From positions 1-35,697 of the forward strand of contig JACPDY010000103.1 of assembly GCA_016183775.1 (NCBI GenBank): DNA of 35,697 nt, read 5' to 3'. This DNA is from Bacteroidota bacterium (lineage in GTDB: Bacteria > Bacteroidota > Bacteroidia > JABDFU01). A model generated the notes under the pieces. The model made no database searches, was not told where the DNA came from, and saw only the letters and a list, made by a program, of their open reading frames with translations. The translations under genes and the position numbers were made by a program. This document shows positions 25,409-32,796 of the stretch, piece by piece. Position 1 is the stretch's first letter. Every line of letters begins with the position of its first letter.

Positions 25409-26656
25409 TTATATTATTACTCCTATTATCATAATATCATCGATCTGCTCTCCCTCACCTTTCCAGTTTATAAACTCCTGCTCCATATTTTTCTGTTGAT
25501 CCATTGCAGACAGATTACTGTTTTTAAGAAGTAATTGTTTAAATGGTTCTACGTAATACTTCCTGTTATCCTGACCACCTTTCTGGTCGACAAACCCGTC
25601 GCTGAACAAATAGACCGAATCTCCCTTTTGTAATTGAAACGCATGTGCAGTGAAATTAAAATCATAATACTCCGGAAGTCCAATGTGTACCTTATCAGCG
25701 CTTAGTTCAATGATCTTATCGCCCCGGGCTATGTATACACCATTTTGAGCACCGGCATATCTTAGTATCAATGTATCAAGATCGATCATACACATGGCTA
25801 TATCCATACCATCTTTGATCTTATTGGTTTCTCCGGAAGAAGCGGAGAATTGTCTGATACCCATACTGACTTCCTTTAATATTTCATCCGGGTATTCAAT
25901 TTTGTTTAGCCTTACACATTGATGCAACAGGTCATATATTACCATAGACATCATCGCACCCGGAACGCCGTGTCCCGTGCAATCAATGGCTGCCAGCCAT
26001 AGTTTATTATTTTTCTCCCGGAACCAATAGATATCACCACTTACAATATCCTTTGGTTTATAGATAACAAACACATCTGAAAAATATTTTTTCATATACT
26101 CCGGTGATGGCAAAATAGATTGTTGTATACGTTGTGCATAATCAATGCTATCGGTTATAAGATTGTTTTTTCGTATAACCAATTCATTCTGGGCATCGAG
26201 TTTCTTATTAAGCTTTCTGATAAGCCTGTAACGGCCCAGGAGTAAAAGTCCTAATAATAGCGCCACCCCTATTCCGATCAATACTAAGTTCAAGATTATT
26301 TTTTGTTTTGCTATCTCTTTCTCCTTAATCAACTTGTTTTTTAAAAGCAACTTTATTTCATTTCCTTTCTTTTGTGTCTCATATCTGGAATATAATTCAG
26401 TTCTTATTTTTGAATTTTCAGAATTCATTATGCTGTCTTTTGTCTCCCGGTACAATTTAACAAATCGGAGGGCTTCTTTTGTTCTACCCGAACGTTCGTA
26501 CTTTTCTATTGAATCACTGTAGTTTTTAAGCAATTGATTCTCCGCACTTAACATTTGAGGTAATGATTCCATCCTGTCGAATCCCGATTGAGCAGCAACA
26601 GGAAGATACAGTACGAATACTAAACAAAAGCTGAAGGCCCGGTTCATCTTTTTCAT
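25409..26656 (-). CDS. SpoIIE-type phosphatase, short paralogue
   Basis: From ATG 26654-26656 this is 415 residues: signal peptide (FSFCLVFVLYLPVAAQ), a region with at most one TPR-like helix pair (LKNYSDSIEKYERSGRTKEAL), a coiled segment, a transmembrane helix (IILNLVLIGIGVALLLGLLLL), then SpoIIE with SGDIYWF, DCTGHGVPGAMMSM, DGMDIAMCMID and LFSDGFVDQKGG. The membrane and catalytic parts closely resemble the downstream 710-residue protein, but most of the TPR array is missing, so it is a diverged or shortened duplicate. The frame extends upstream to 26716 inside xerD; the ATG at 26656 is chosen because it directly begins a signal peptide. It follows xerD by 7 bp. Confidence 0.88.
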   Translation of the reverse strand: MKKMNRAFSFCLVFVLYLPVAAQSGFDRMESLPQMLSAENQLLKNYSDSIEKYERSGRTKEALRFVKLYRETKDSIMNSENSKIRTELYSRYETQKKGNEIKLLLKNKLIKEKEIAKQKIILNLVLIGIGVALLLGLLLLGRYRLIRKLNKKLDAQNELVIRKNNLITDSIDYAQRIQQSILPSPEYMKKYFSDVFVIYKPKDIVSGDIYWFREKNNKLWLAAIDCTGHGVPGAMMSMVIYDLLHQCVRLNKIEYPDEILKEVSMGIRQFSASSGETNKIKDGMDIAMCMIDLDTLILRYAGAQNGVYIARGDKIIELSADKVHIGLPEYYDFNFTAHAFQLQKGDSVYLFSDGFVDQKGGQDNRKYYVEPFKQLLLKNSNLSAMDQQKNMEQEFINWKGEGEQIDDIMIIGVII

Positions 26657-26663
26657 AGGTGCA

Positions 26664-27563
26664 TTATGATCTCGGGTGGAATTGGATGATCGTGTCTCTG
26701 AGATATTGACGATCAATATGTGTGTAAATTTCTGTCGTTGTGATCGATTCGTGACCCAGCATTTCCTGAACAGCTCTCAGATCAGCACCTCCCTCGATCA
26801 GGTGAGTGGCAAACGAATGCCGGAATGTATGTGGGCTGATATGCTTTTTCAAACTTATTTTATGCGCTAGTTGTTTAATTATGGTAAACACCATTACCCT
26901 GGTAAGTTTCCCTCCTCTACGGTTCAAAAATAATATATCTTCACAACTTTTCACTGGTTTTATATGGCATCTAACCTCATTCTTATAAATCACTATCTGT
27001 TTAATTGCAACACTTCCTATGGGCACGAGGCGCTCTTTATCCCCTTTACCGATCACTTTCACGAAATTTTCGTTCAAAAACAAATTTGACACCCTGAGAT
27101 TTACAAGTTCTGATACACGAAGCCCGCAGCTGTAAAGTGTTTCCAACATGGCTTTATTTCGCGGCCCCTGCCCGCTGCTAAGATCGACCGCATCAATAAT
27201 TCCATTAATATCATCCGCTGTTAGAACATCCGGCAGCTTACGCGCCAACCCGGGGGCTTCAAGCAAGTGCGTGGGATCGGATTTAATAATGTTCTCCATC
27301 AGTAAATACCTGTAAAATGCTTTTATCCCTGAAATCATGCGGGCCTGGCTCGTTGCAGTCATGCCCAGTTCATTTACCCACTTAATGAACTTTTGCAGCA
27401 AAGTGAGGTCAACTTTATCGGGCATGAGATCAAGTGACTGCAAGGTCAGAAACTGAAACAGTTTATTCACATCATGTATATAGGCCTCAACTGAATTGGA
27501 AGAAAGTGATTTTTCCAATTTCAGATACGATCCAAATCCGTTTATATAGGCTCTCCAGTCCAC
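26664..27563 (-). CDS. xerD: Tyrosine recombinase XerD
   Basis: A 299-residue tyrosine recombinase that resolves chromosome dimers at dif with a XerC-type partner. The N-terminal SAM-like domain (FGSYLKLEKSLSSNSVEAYI) and the whole catalytic set are present: Arg149 (SCGLRVSELV), Lys173 (IGKGDKERLVP), His245 and Arg248 (PHTFRHSFATHL), His271 (LGHESI) and nucleophile Tyr280 (EIYTHI). The start is GTG 27561-27563; an in-frame TAA is immediately upstream. Nothing suggests an integrase of a mobile element: no integron or phage genes are adjacent. Single-recombinase XerH-type use is not excluded. Confidence 0.92.
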   Translation of the reverse strand: MDWRAYINGFGSYLKLEKSLSSNSVEAYIHDVNKLFQFLTLQSLDLMPDKVDLTLLQKFIKWVNELGMTATSQARMISGIKAFYRYLLMENIIKSDPTHLLEAPGLARKLPDVLTADDINGIIDAVDLSSGQGPRNKAMLETLYSCGLRVSELVNLRVSNLFLNENFVKVIGKGDKERLVPIGSVAIKQIVIYKNEVRCHIKPVKSCEDILFLNRRGGKLTRVMVFTIIKQLAHKISLKKHISPHTFRHSFATHLIEGGADLRAVQEMLGHESITTTEIYTHIDRQYLRDTIIQFHPRS

Positions 27564-27681
27564 TTATGTAATTTTATCCGAAGTTATAAATAAATATCCA
27601 CCTGTCTTCAAAAGGGATTCTCTCGCGTATACCCCCGATATAAATGAGTTTCGTATCTTAGCAAAATATTCAGTAAACAAG

Positions 27682-28098
27682 ATGAAGCTCATTATAATAA
27701 ACGGTCCTAATCTGAATTTATTAGGTGTTCGTGAAGAATCAATTTACGGGAAGGAGACTTTTGAAAGCTATTTCAGTAAACTTAAATCCAAGTATTCAAC
27801 CGTTGAATTGTTATACTACCAGAGCAATGTTGAAGGCGAACTGATAAACAAACTTCATGAAACCGGGTTTTCATTTGATGGAATACTTTTAAACGCAGGT
27901 GGTTATACACATACTTCTGTAGCGCTTGCCGATGCAATTGCTGCTATAAAAACGCCCGTCATTGAAGTTCACATTTCAAATATTTTTGCACGGGAGGAGT
28001 TCAGGCACAAATCGCTTATTGCTCCAAATTGTAAAGGAAGTATTTCCGGATTTGGCCTGGATTCATACAGGCTTGCCATAGAAAGCTTCATGAAATAA
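27682..28098 (+). CDS. aroQ: Type II 3-dehydroquinate dehydratase
   Basis: AroQ removes water from 3-dehydroquinate to give 3-dehydroshikimate in the shikimate pathway; type II enzymes are dodecamers working through an enolate. The 138-residue length is normal. Motifs: IINGPNLNLLGVREESIYG with Arg17 and catalytic Tyr22, YYQSNVEGELINKLHE, LLNAGGYTHTSVAL with the catalytic Asn, and EVHISNIFAREEFRHKS with the catalytic His. Its end overlaps the convergent glycosyltransferase gene by 11 bp (28088-28098). No strong promoter was recognised; TATCTTAG near 27653 is a weak -7 candidate. Confidence 0.96.
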   Translation: MKLIIINGPNLNLLGVREESIYGKETFESYFSKLKSKYSTVELLYYQSNVEGELINKLHETGFSFDGILLNAGGYTHTSVALADAIAAIKTPVIEVHISNIFAREEFRHKSLIAPNCKGSISGFGLDSYRLAIESFMK

Positions 28099-29122
28099 AT
28101 CCGTCGGCAGGCAGATCGCCAAAATATTTCTTTCCTCTGATGAAATAATCGACCACAATGCTGCGGTTATAAATAGCGCTTGTTGAATATACTTTCACCT
28201 CCTTTTTCAGCTGCTTACGTTTTTGTAATGTTCTTGAAAAGGTTGAATAGAAACTACCATGAGCTTTGAGGACAGCGACAAAATGATCCACATCTCCTGA
28301 TAAAAGAAATTTTAATCCGGCTATTGCATCAAGCGTCATCCGCAAAAATAATTTTATCCAGAAAAACTGGTGTGCATGATTTTTACAAAGTAAAATAAGG
28401 TTATTGCGAAAATTCAGGTATGTTTTGCGCGGGCTGTTTTTAGCTAATGTACCGGCGCCAACGTGATAGACCATTGATTGAGCACAATACATCACTTTAT
28501 GACCTGTGTTTTTCAGGCGCCAGCACAGATCGATCTCTTCCATATGCGCAAAGAAATCCTCATCCAGTCCGCCCGCTTTATGAAAAGCGCTTGCCCTTAT
28601 GAATAAACATGCACCCGTGGCCCAATGCACTTCCCTCGTATCATTATATTGGCCGTTATCATTTTCAAATGAATCAAATATACGACCTCTGCAAAACGGG
28701 TAGCCATACTTATCGATATATCCTCCTGCACCACCCGCATATTCAAACTGGTTCCTGTTATGAAAAGAAAGAAGTTTCGGCTGACAGGCAGCTATTGAAT
28801 TATCCCTGTCCATAAGCTGAATAACAGGCTCTATCCAACCCGGAGCAACTTCTACATCGGAATTCAACAGAACATAGTACTCTGCTTCTACTTTTTTCAG
28901 TGCATCATTGTAGCCTTTTGCAAATCCGCCATTCACACTGTTTTCAATGATCCTGACATGAGGAAAACGGCTCCGCAAAAAAATAACGGAATCGTCCGTC
29001 GAAGCATTATCGGCAATAATGACTTCTGCTGCCGATAGACTATTGGTTAAAACGCCCTGCAGAAATTTTTCCAAAAAGGTCCTGCCGTTCCAATTTAAAA
29101 TAACAACAGCGACTTTGGTCAT
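28088..29122 (-). CDS. Family 2 glycosyltransferase (rhamnosyltransferase-like)
   Basis: A 344-residue GT-A fold enzyme. Diagnostic segments: VAVVILNWNGRTFLEKFL (nucleotide-binding strand), VIIADNASTDDSV, NGGFAKGYNDALK, the metal-binding YVLLNSDVEV (DxD-like N-S-D), ACLFIRASAFHKAGGLDEDFFAHMEEIDLCWRL with the catalytic Asp/Glu pair. The pattern is that of WbbL-like transferases adding sugars to surface glycans; donor and acceptor are unknown. The last residues (GDLPADGFIS) are encoded by the TCGGCAGGCAGA repeat, so the natural C-terminus may have been extended by it. It follows the GWxTD gene by 9 bp and probably shares its transcript. Confidence 0.92.
   Translation of the reverse strand: MTKVAVVILNWNGRTFLEKFLQGVLTNSLSAAEVIIADNASTDDSVIFLRSRFPHVRIIENSVNGGFAKGYNDALKKVEAEYYVLLNSDVEVAPGWIEPVIQLMDRDNSIAACQPKLLSFHNRNQFEYAGGAGGYIDKYGYPFCRGRIFDSFENDNGQYNDTREVHWATGACLFIRASAFHKAGGLDEDFFAHMEEIDLCWRLKNTGHKVMYCAQSMVYHVGAGTLAKNSPRKTYLNFRNNLILLCKNHAHQFFWIKLFLRMTLDAIAGLKFLLSGDVDHFVAVLKAHGSFYSTFSRTLQKRKQLKKEVKVYSTSAIYNRSIVVDYFIRGKKYFGDLPADGFIS
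28104..28115. repeat. TCGGCAGGCAGA repeat, copy 2 (inside the glycosyltransferase C-terminus)
   Basis: Identical 12-base word to 20143-20154. Here it lies within the last codons of the glycosyltransferase, six bases beyond the convergent aroQ stop. Confidence 0.6.
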
Positions 29123-29131
29123 GGCGGAAAA

Positions 29132-30628
29132 CTATTTTGAATTTAAATAGTTTTGATTGGAACGGTTCCCATAATAATCATCCGTTGAAGGAAAATTCGG
29201 GTCACTGTTCTGCGGATCGCCTTTGTGAAGCATCGTCCGCCAATTTGGATTATTTAATTCTCCAAGTGCATCAGAATGTAATAACTTATAATTGCTGGAA
29301 ACAAAATCGGGGTTATAAAAAACAAATATCCTGCTTGTCTGTGATTTCAACTTGAAATACTGCCACATTTCATAGGGATATGCCCCTACCTCACTATCGC
29401 TCGTTATCCTGCTATCGGGAGGGCCATACTGCAGGTAAACTCGTCCCCTGTCAGTATCATACCCTTTAATATTAATGGCGCTGAAATTCGCATTCACTTT
29501 TTTCACTTCAGAAAAATATTTCTTCCATTCACTTTCGGGATAGCTTTCGTTTCTCGTTTTCCAGAAGTTCAGAAAAAACTGCTGTAACAATTCAGATTTG
29601 CTGCGTGTAATATTTTCATCAATGAATGCTTTTTCAGCATCAGTTGCTATTGGCCGTAAACTTTTAATGTTATCTATCAATGAGTCTCTGCTTGTCATGC
29701 CGGCAACAAAAGAATTTAATGTATTAACAGCAGTTAAGTCCTGCATATTGAGCCGGATATTTCTGTTTTTGCGCTGAAAGGATCTCTTTTTGCTCACAAG
29801 TACAAGATTGTTTTTATCTTTTACCTCTATACTCAAAAAGTAATTGCCTGAAGGCAGGTTATTGATATTGAATGAACCTAATAATACATTGACCTGTTCG
29901 GTTTTTTGCGTTGAAAAACTTCCAAAATCATTCATCGTCGCCATTGTTTCTGCCGACCGGATACTATAATTAACAACAATTCTTTCGTTTTCGCCCAACA
30001 CTTGTTTAGTATTATATATTTCACAATAAAAAGCAAGCCGGTTAAAATTATCAGGATAAAAATCCGATACATATGGAATCAGGTCATACCCACTTTTTGT
30101 TAAAACACTTTGAGTGGTTGATTTAGTGTACGACTCAAGTAATTCTATATCAGAAACAATAATTTTATCTGAAATGTAGTTGATATTGACCTTTTCAGTC
30201 CATTTATATGGAGGGGTGTTCCGGTTTTTATCATTAATTTCAATTTCAAAATCATATGTGCCGTTGGGAAGAGCAAAACGTTGCTGGTCAATAAAATTTT
30301 CAAAAGACGCCCCTGTTGTATCATCAATTTCTTTGCTATGGAGGTTATACTTCTGAGCGGCCTTAATGGAGTCGTTTTGTTTAAAGAGAAGACTCACCTC
30401 TACTACTCCCTGGAATTTCCCTTTACTATTTTTCTTATATATGATGGATTGACCAATAACAGTAAGGTAGGTTTCAATATAAGGTCCTGTTTGGGGAGCA
30501 GAAAACGTTGAATAACTCAGATAAGCCTTTAGGCCAGCCTGGGAAACCAATGAAGAAGCAAGTAATATTATTGCAACAATAAGTTTTAAAAATCTTTTAA
30601 AACCAACAATTGCTGTTAAACACTTCAT
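29132..30628 (-). CDS. GWxTD domain-containing secreted protein
   Basis: A 498-residue exported protein with a hydrophobic N-terminus (FLKLIVAIILLASSLVSQAG). The central part is beta-rich (residues ~35-290, e.g. VEVSLLFKQNDSIKAAQKY, LPSGNYFLSIEVKDKNN). The C-terminal ~150 residues match the GWxTD module: FFLNFWKTRNESYPESEW, a helix, then TDRGRVYLQYGPPDSR, YPYEMWQYFK and IFVFYNPDF. The family is common in Bacteroidota and a role in envelope or motility has been discussed, but none is established. The end (GDPQNSDPNFPSTDDYYG) is disordered. It is divergent from the tRNA and precedes the glycosyltransferase by 9 bp. Confidence 0.85.
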   Translation of the reverse strand: MKCLTAIVGFKRFLKLIVAIILLASSLVSQAGLKAYLSYSTFSAPQTGPYIETYLTVIGQSIIYKKNSKGKFQGVVEVSLLFKQNDSIKAAQKYNLHSKEIDDTTGASFENFIDQQRFALPNGTYDFEIEINDKNRNTPPYKWTEKVNINYISDKIIVSDIELLESYTKSTTQSVLTKSGYDLIPYVSDFYPDNFNRLAFYCEIYNTKQVLGENERIVVNYSIRSAETMATMNDFGSFSTQKTEQVNVLLGSFNINNLPSGNYFLSIEVKDKNNLVLVSKKRSFQRKNRNIRLNMQDLTAVNTLNSFVAGMTSRDSLIDNIKSLRPIATDAEKAFIDENITRSKSELLQQFFLNFWKTRNESYPESEWKKYFSEVKKVNANFSAINIKGYDTDRGRVYLQYGPPDSRITSDSEVGAYPYEMWQYFKLKSQTSRIFVFYNPDFVSSNYKLLHSDALGELNNPNWRTMLHKGDPQNSDPNFPSTDDYYGNRSNQNYLNSK

Positions 30629-30657
30629 TTTTTTACTTATTTAATAGAAAAATCTTA

Positions 30658-30665
30658 TAATTTTG
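30658..30665 (+). promoter_or_regulatory. -7 element of tRNA-Ser
   Basis: TAATTTTG exactly matches TAnnTTTG and ends 5 bp before the first base of the mature tRNA. No -33 TTTG was seen. Confidence 0.5.
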
Positions 30666-30670
30666 TCCCC

Positions 30671-30755
30671 GGAGGAATGGCAGAGCGGTTTAACGCGGCA
30701 GTCTTGAAAACTGTTGTAGGTAACACTACCGGGGGTTCGAATCCCTCTTCCTCCG
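30671..30755 (+). tRNA. tRNA-Ser(UGA)
   Basis: An 85-base class II tRNA. Acceptor arm GGAGGAA (30671-30677) pairs with TTCCTCC (30748-30754), discriminator G 30755. The anticodon stem is GCAGT/ACTGT (30698-30702 with 30710-30714) and the loop CTTGAAA gives anticodon TGA at 30705-30707. The long variable arm (TAGGTAACACTA) and the T arm (GGGTTCGAATCCC) are typical of serine tRNAs. CCA is not encoded (CTGCT follows). Confidence 0.97.
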
Positions 30756-30764
30756 CTGCTTGAA

Positions 30765-30796
30765 GGGCAAATCTCTAAATGAGATTTGCCCTTTTT
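30765..30796 (+). terminator. Rho-independent terminator of tRNA-Ser
   Basis: GGGCAAATCTC (30765-30775) pairs perfectly with GAGATTTGCCC (30781-30791) across loop TAAAT, then TTTTT (30792-30796). The T-run is on the + strand, fitting the tRNA. Confidence 0.88.
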
Positions 30797-30849
30797 CATT
30801 CCCTACAGCACATACCGTTTCTGACAAAACATCTACCAAAATACGGAAA

Positions 30850-32463
30850 TTACTCGTTCTGAATAAGTATTTTTCTGGTAATAACCCTTTGCTGATCGAT
30901 TAGTTTCAACAAATACATACCGCTGCTAAAGCCCGAAATATCAATCTTGTGCACAACCCCGGTTTTACAATTAACGGGTTCATCAAGTAATAATTGTCCT
31001 GCCAAACTTTCTATTTTTAACTGAACATTTTCCAATCGATGATCCAAAAAAGTCAGGTTCAACTCTCCTGATGAAGGATTAGGAAAAATACTTACCCCCA
31101 GGAGCCTTTCAACAGATTCATTGATACCAATTATATTCATAAAAACGGTATCGGAATTTACAACACATCCGCTTATGCTGTCATAAGCCTGTACCCAGTA
31201 ATTTCCCGTAATTGTTACTGTATCAACAAACGAAATTTTATTGGTATCAATTTTCCCATTTACGTACCATTGCAGTGGATATTTCAATGAGTCAGTAGTA
31301 AGTACATTTCCTGATCTGTTAATATTTGGTTTGATGCGATCGCTACAGGTTATTACAGTATCCGGAGCCGAGGTAAAATAACAGTTGCTTCCACTATAAG
31401 ATATAATGACCCGGTATATACCGGATTGTAATGCAATATGTTGTTTATTAACCGATCCGGATATATGATTGTTGTTATAATCCCATTGATATGTTAAGGC
31501 GGCGCTGGAAATAAGCGTATCTGCCTTTTGAGTAATAACGGGTGTTACTGAGGTTACAGATGTTTGATAATAAGTACCAATGGCAATAAGATTGCTGCAA
31601 TCATTCGGAACCTGAATACCGAAAAGAGAAGATTCCTGGCCCAAAGTATATACTGTTGATTTTTCTTTAAAATCCCAAAAATTTTGAGTTATAGAAGTAT
31701 ACGCACCACCATTCATTTTTATTTTTGTGCCGATTTCATTTTCAAGATCAGAGACCAGCATAAAAGCCTTGCCGGAAGTAACACCGGAAGGAACGGCAAT
31801 ATTATATATTGTTGAAGTTATTGTATCAAATTTTGCCATTAAATACCCGTCATTGATCTTAATATGTCCGGTATAACCGGAAGTTGTATCTGTATATATA
31901 ACCAAAAGCGTGGCCCCATTCGTATCACTTTTTGTAAAAGTAGTATCAGTCGGTAATCCTGAAATGAAATAAGTACCATTACCACTTACCAGCGACGTTA
32001 CATCAGCCCTAAATGCCGCACCATAATCACCCCAACATTTTGGCTTACCCCTTCCAATGAGAGTTCCAGCGAATGTTTTTGAAATACTGACAGGATTTTG
32101 AACAGTTACACTTAATACCGAATCCTTCCCGGAAATGTCCCACCATAAAAATGCAGAATTAATTTTCGCCGAAGAAGGAATACTACTTATAACAATAGGA
32201 GCCGGTTGATCCATGCCAATATAGGGTAATGCTACTACTGACATTCTTTTGCCAAGTAAAACACTACCTGATGTATAATTAAGCCCACAGGAGGACAAAC
32301 TAACTAAATTTTTAAGGGTGTCGACTGAAGATGGTTGAATAAATCCAGCTTGAGCTTTAACAACTTTCAATATTGGAGATTTATTATGTTCCGTTTGTGA
32401 AAATGAACAAAAAGGCACTAAAAGCAAGTAAGAAACTACTACAAACCGCCAGATTTTGACCAT
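30850..32463 (-). CDS. Secreted protein with T9SS type A sorting domain
   Basis: From ATG 32461-32463 this is 537 residues with a signal peptide (FVVVSYLLLVPFCSFSQ). The body is beta-rich with Ig-like segments (VDTVTITGNYWVQAYDSISGC and the SSAALTYQWDY module), probably several surface domains. The end is a T9SS sorting domain: VSIFPNPSSGELNLTF, IESLAGQLL, SGMYLLKLIDQQRVITRKILIQ. It is therefore exported by the type IX system. The frame is open to 32553, but the extra 30 residues are AT-rich, without homology, and precede the signal peptide, so I start at 32463. The function of the body is not recognised. The 3' end lies about 55 bp from the tRNA terminator. Confidence 0.85.
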   Translation of the reverse strand: MVKIWRFVVVSYLLLVPFCSFSQTEHNKSPILKVVKAQAGFIQPSSVDTLKNLVSLSSCGLNYTSGSVLLGKRMSVVALPYIGMDQPAPIVISSIPSSAKINSAFLWWDISGKDSVLSVTVQNPVSISKTFAGTLIGRGKPKCWGDYGAAFRADVTSLVSGNGTYFISGLPTDTTFTKSDTNGATLLVIYTDTTSGYTGHIKINDGYLMAKFDTITSTIYNIAVPSGVTSGKAFMLVSDLENEIGTKIKMNGGAYTSITQNFWDFKEKSTVYTLGQESSLFGIQVPNDCSNLIAIGTYYQTSVTSVTPVITQKADTLISSAALTYQWDYNNNHISGSVNKQHIALQSGIYRVIISYSGSNCYFTSAPDTVITCSDRIKPNINRSGNVLTTDSLKYPLQWYVNGKIDTNKISFVDTVTITGNYWVQAYDSISGCVVNSDTVFMNIIGINESVERLLGVSIFPNPSSGELNLTFLDHRLENVQLKIESLAGQLLLDEPVNCKTGVVHKIDISGFSSGMYLLKLIDQQRVITRKILIQNE

Positions 32464-32733
32464 AATAATGATTTTTAACGAAATTGTAGAAATATATGAT
32501 AATTTAAAAACTTTACAAAATAAAACGAACAATAATAAACATTTTTTTAGCACAAAAAATGTAATGGTTATTCATTTTTAAATCATATTTGCAAACATCC
32601 TATCTACCTGATTTTTAATTAATATAGGACGATATTTAAAACATGTCCTTTAAATATATAAACACATAAAAATGATCAATAAAATTACCCCTCTTTTATA
32701 TTTAACAGCTTCATTTAATTTTCTACTATCAGT

Positions 32734-32749
32734 TTGTCAAATTCGACAA
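32734..32749. promoter_or_regulatory. Operator-like inverted repeat upstream of the adhesin gene
   Basis: TTGTCAAATTCGACAA is palindromic apart from its 6th and 11th bases, with central AATT. It is 47 bp before the ATG at 32797. A regulator binding site is inferred. Confidence 0.35.
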
Positions 32750-32750
32750 G

Positions 32751-32786
32751 CCAACTTTTAATATTTCGCTTACCATCAAAAGTTGG
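32751..32786 (+). promoter_or_regulatory. Hairpin directly upstream of the adhesin start codon
   Basis: CCAACTTTT (32751-32759) pairs perfectly with AAAAGTTGG (32778-32786) around an 18-base loop. It ends 10 bp before the ATG. If transcribed it would sit in the 5' leader where it could affect translation. Confidence 0.4.
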
Positions 32787-32796
32787 ATTCGTACAC

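Larger units (their letters stand above)
32464..32796. other. 333-bp AT-rich intergenic region between divergent surface-protein genes
   Basis: No supported gene. It contains the promoter regions for the T9SS-sorted protein (minus strand) and the adhesin (plus strand). Two inverted repeats lie near the adhesin: TTGTC/GACAA at 32734-32749 and a 9-bp-arm hairpin at 32751-32786. No consensus TAnnTTTG was found for the adhesin; TAATATTT near 32758 is a weak candidate and falls inside the hairpin loop. Confidence 0.6.

Noticed and set aside
26664-27563. Integrase of a genomic island
   Set aside because: Sequence and length fit a chromosomal XerD, and the neighbours are ordinary chromosomal genes with no attachment site or cargo.
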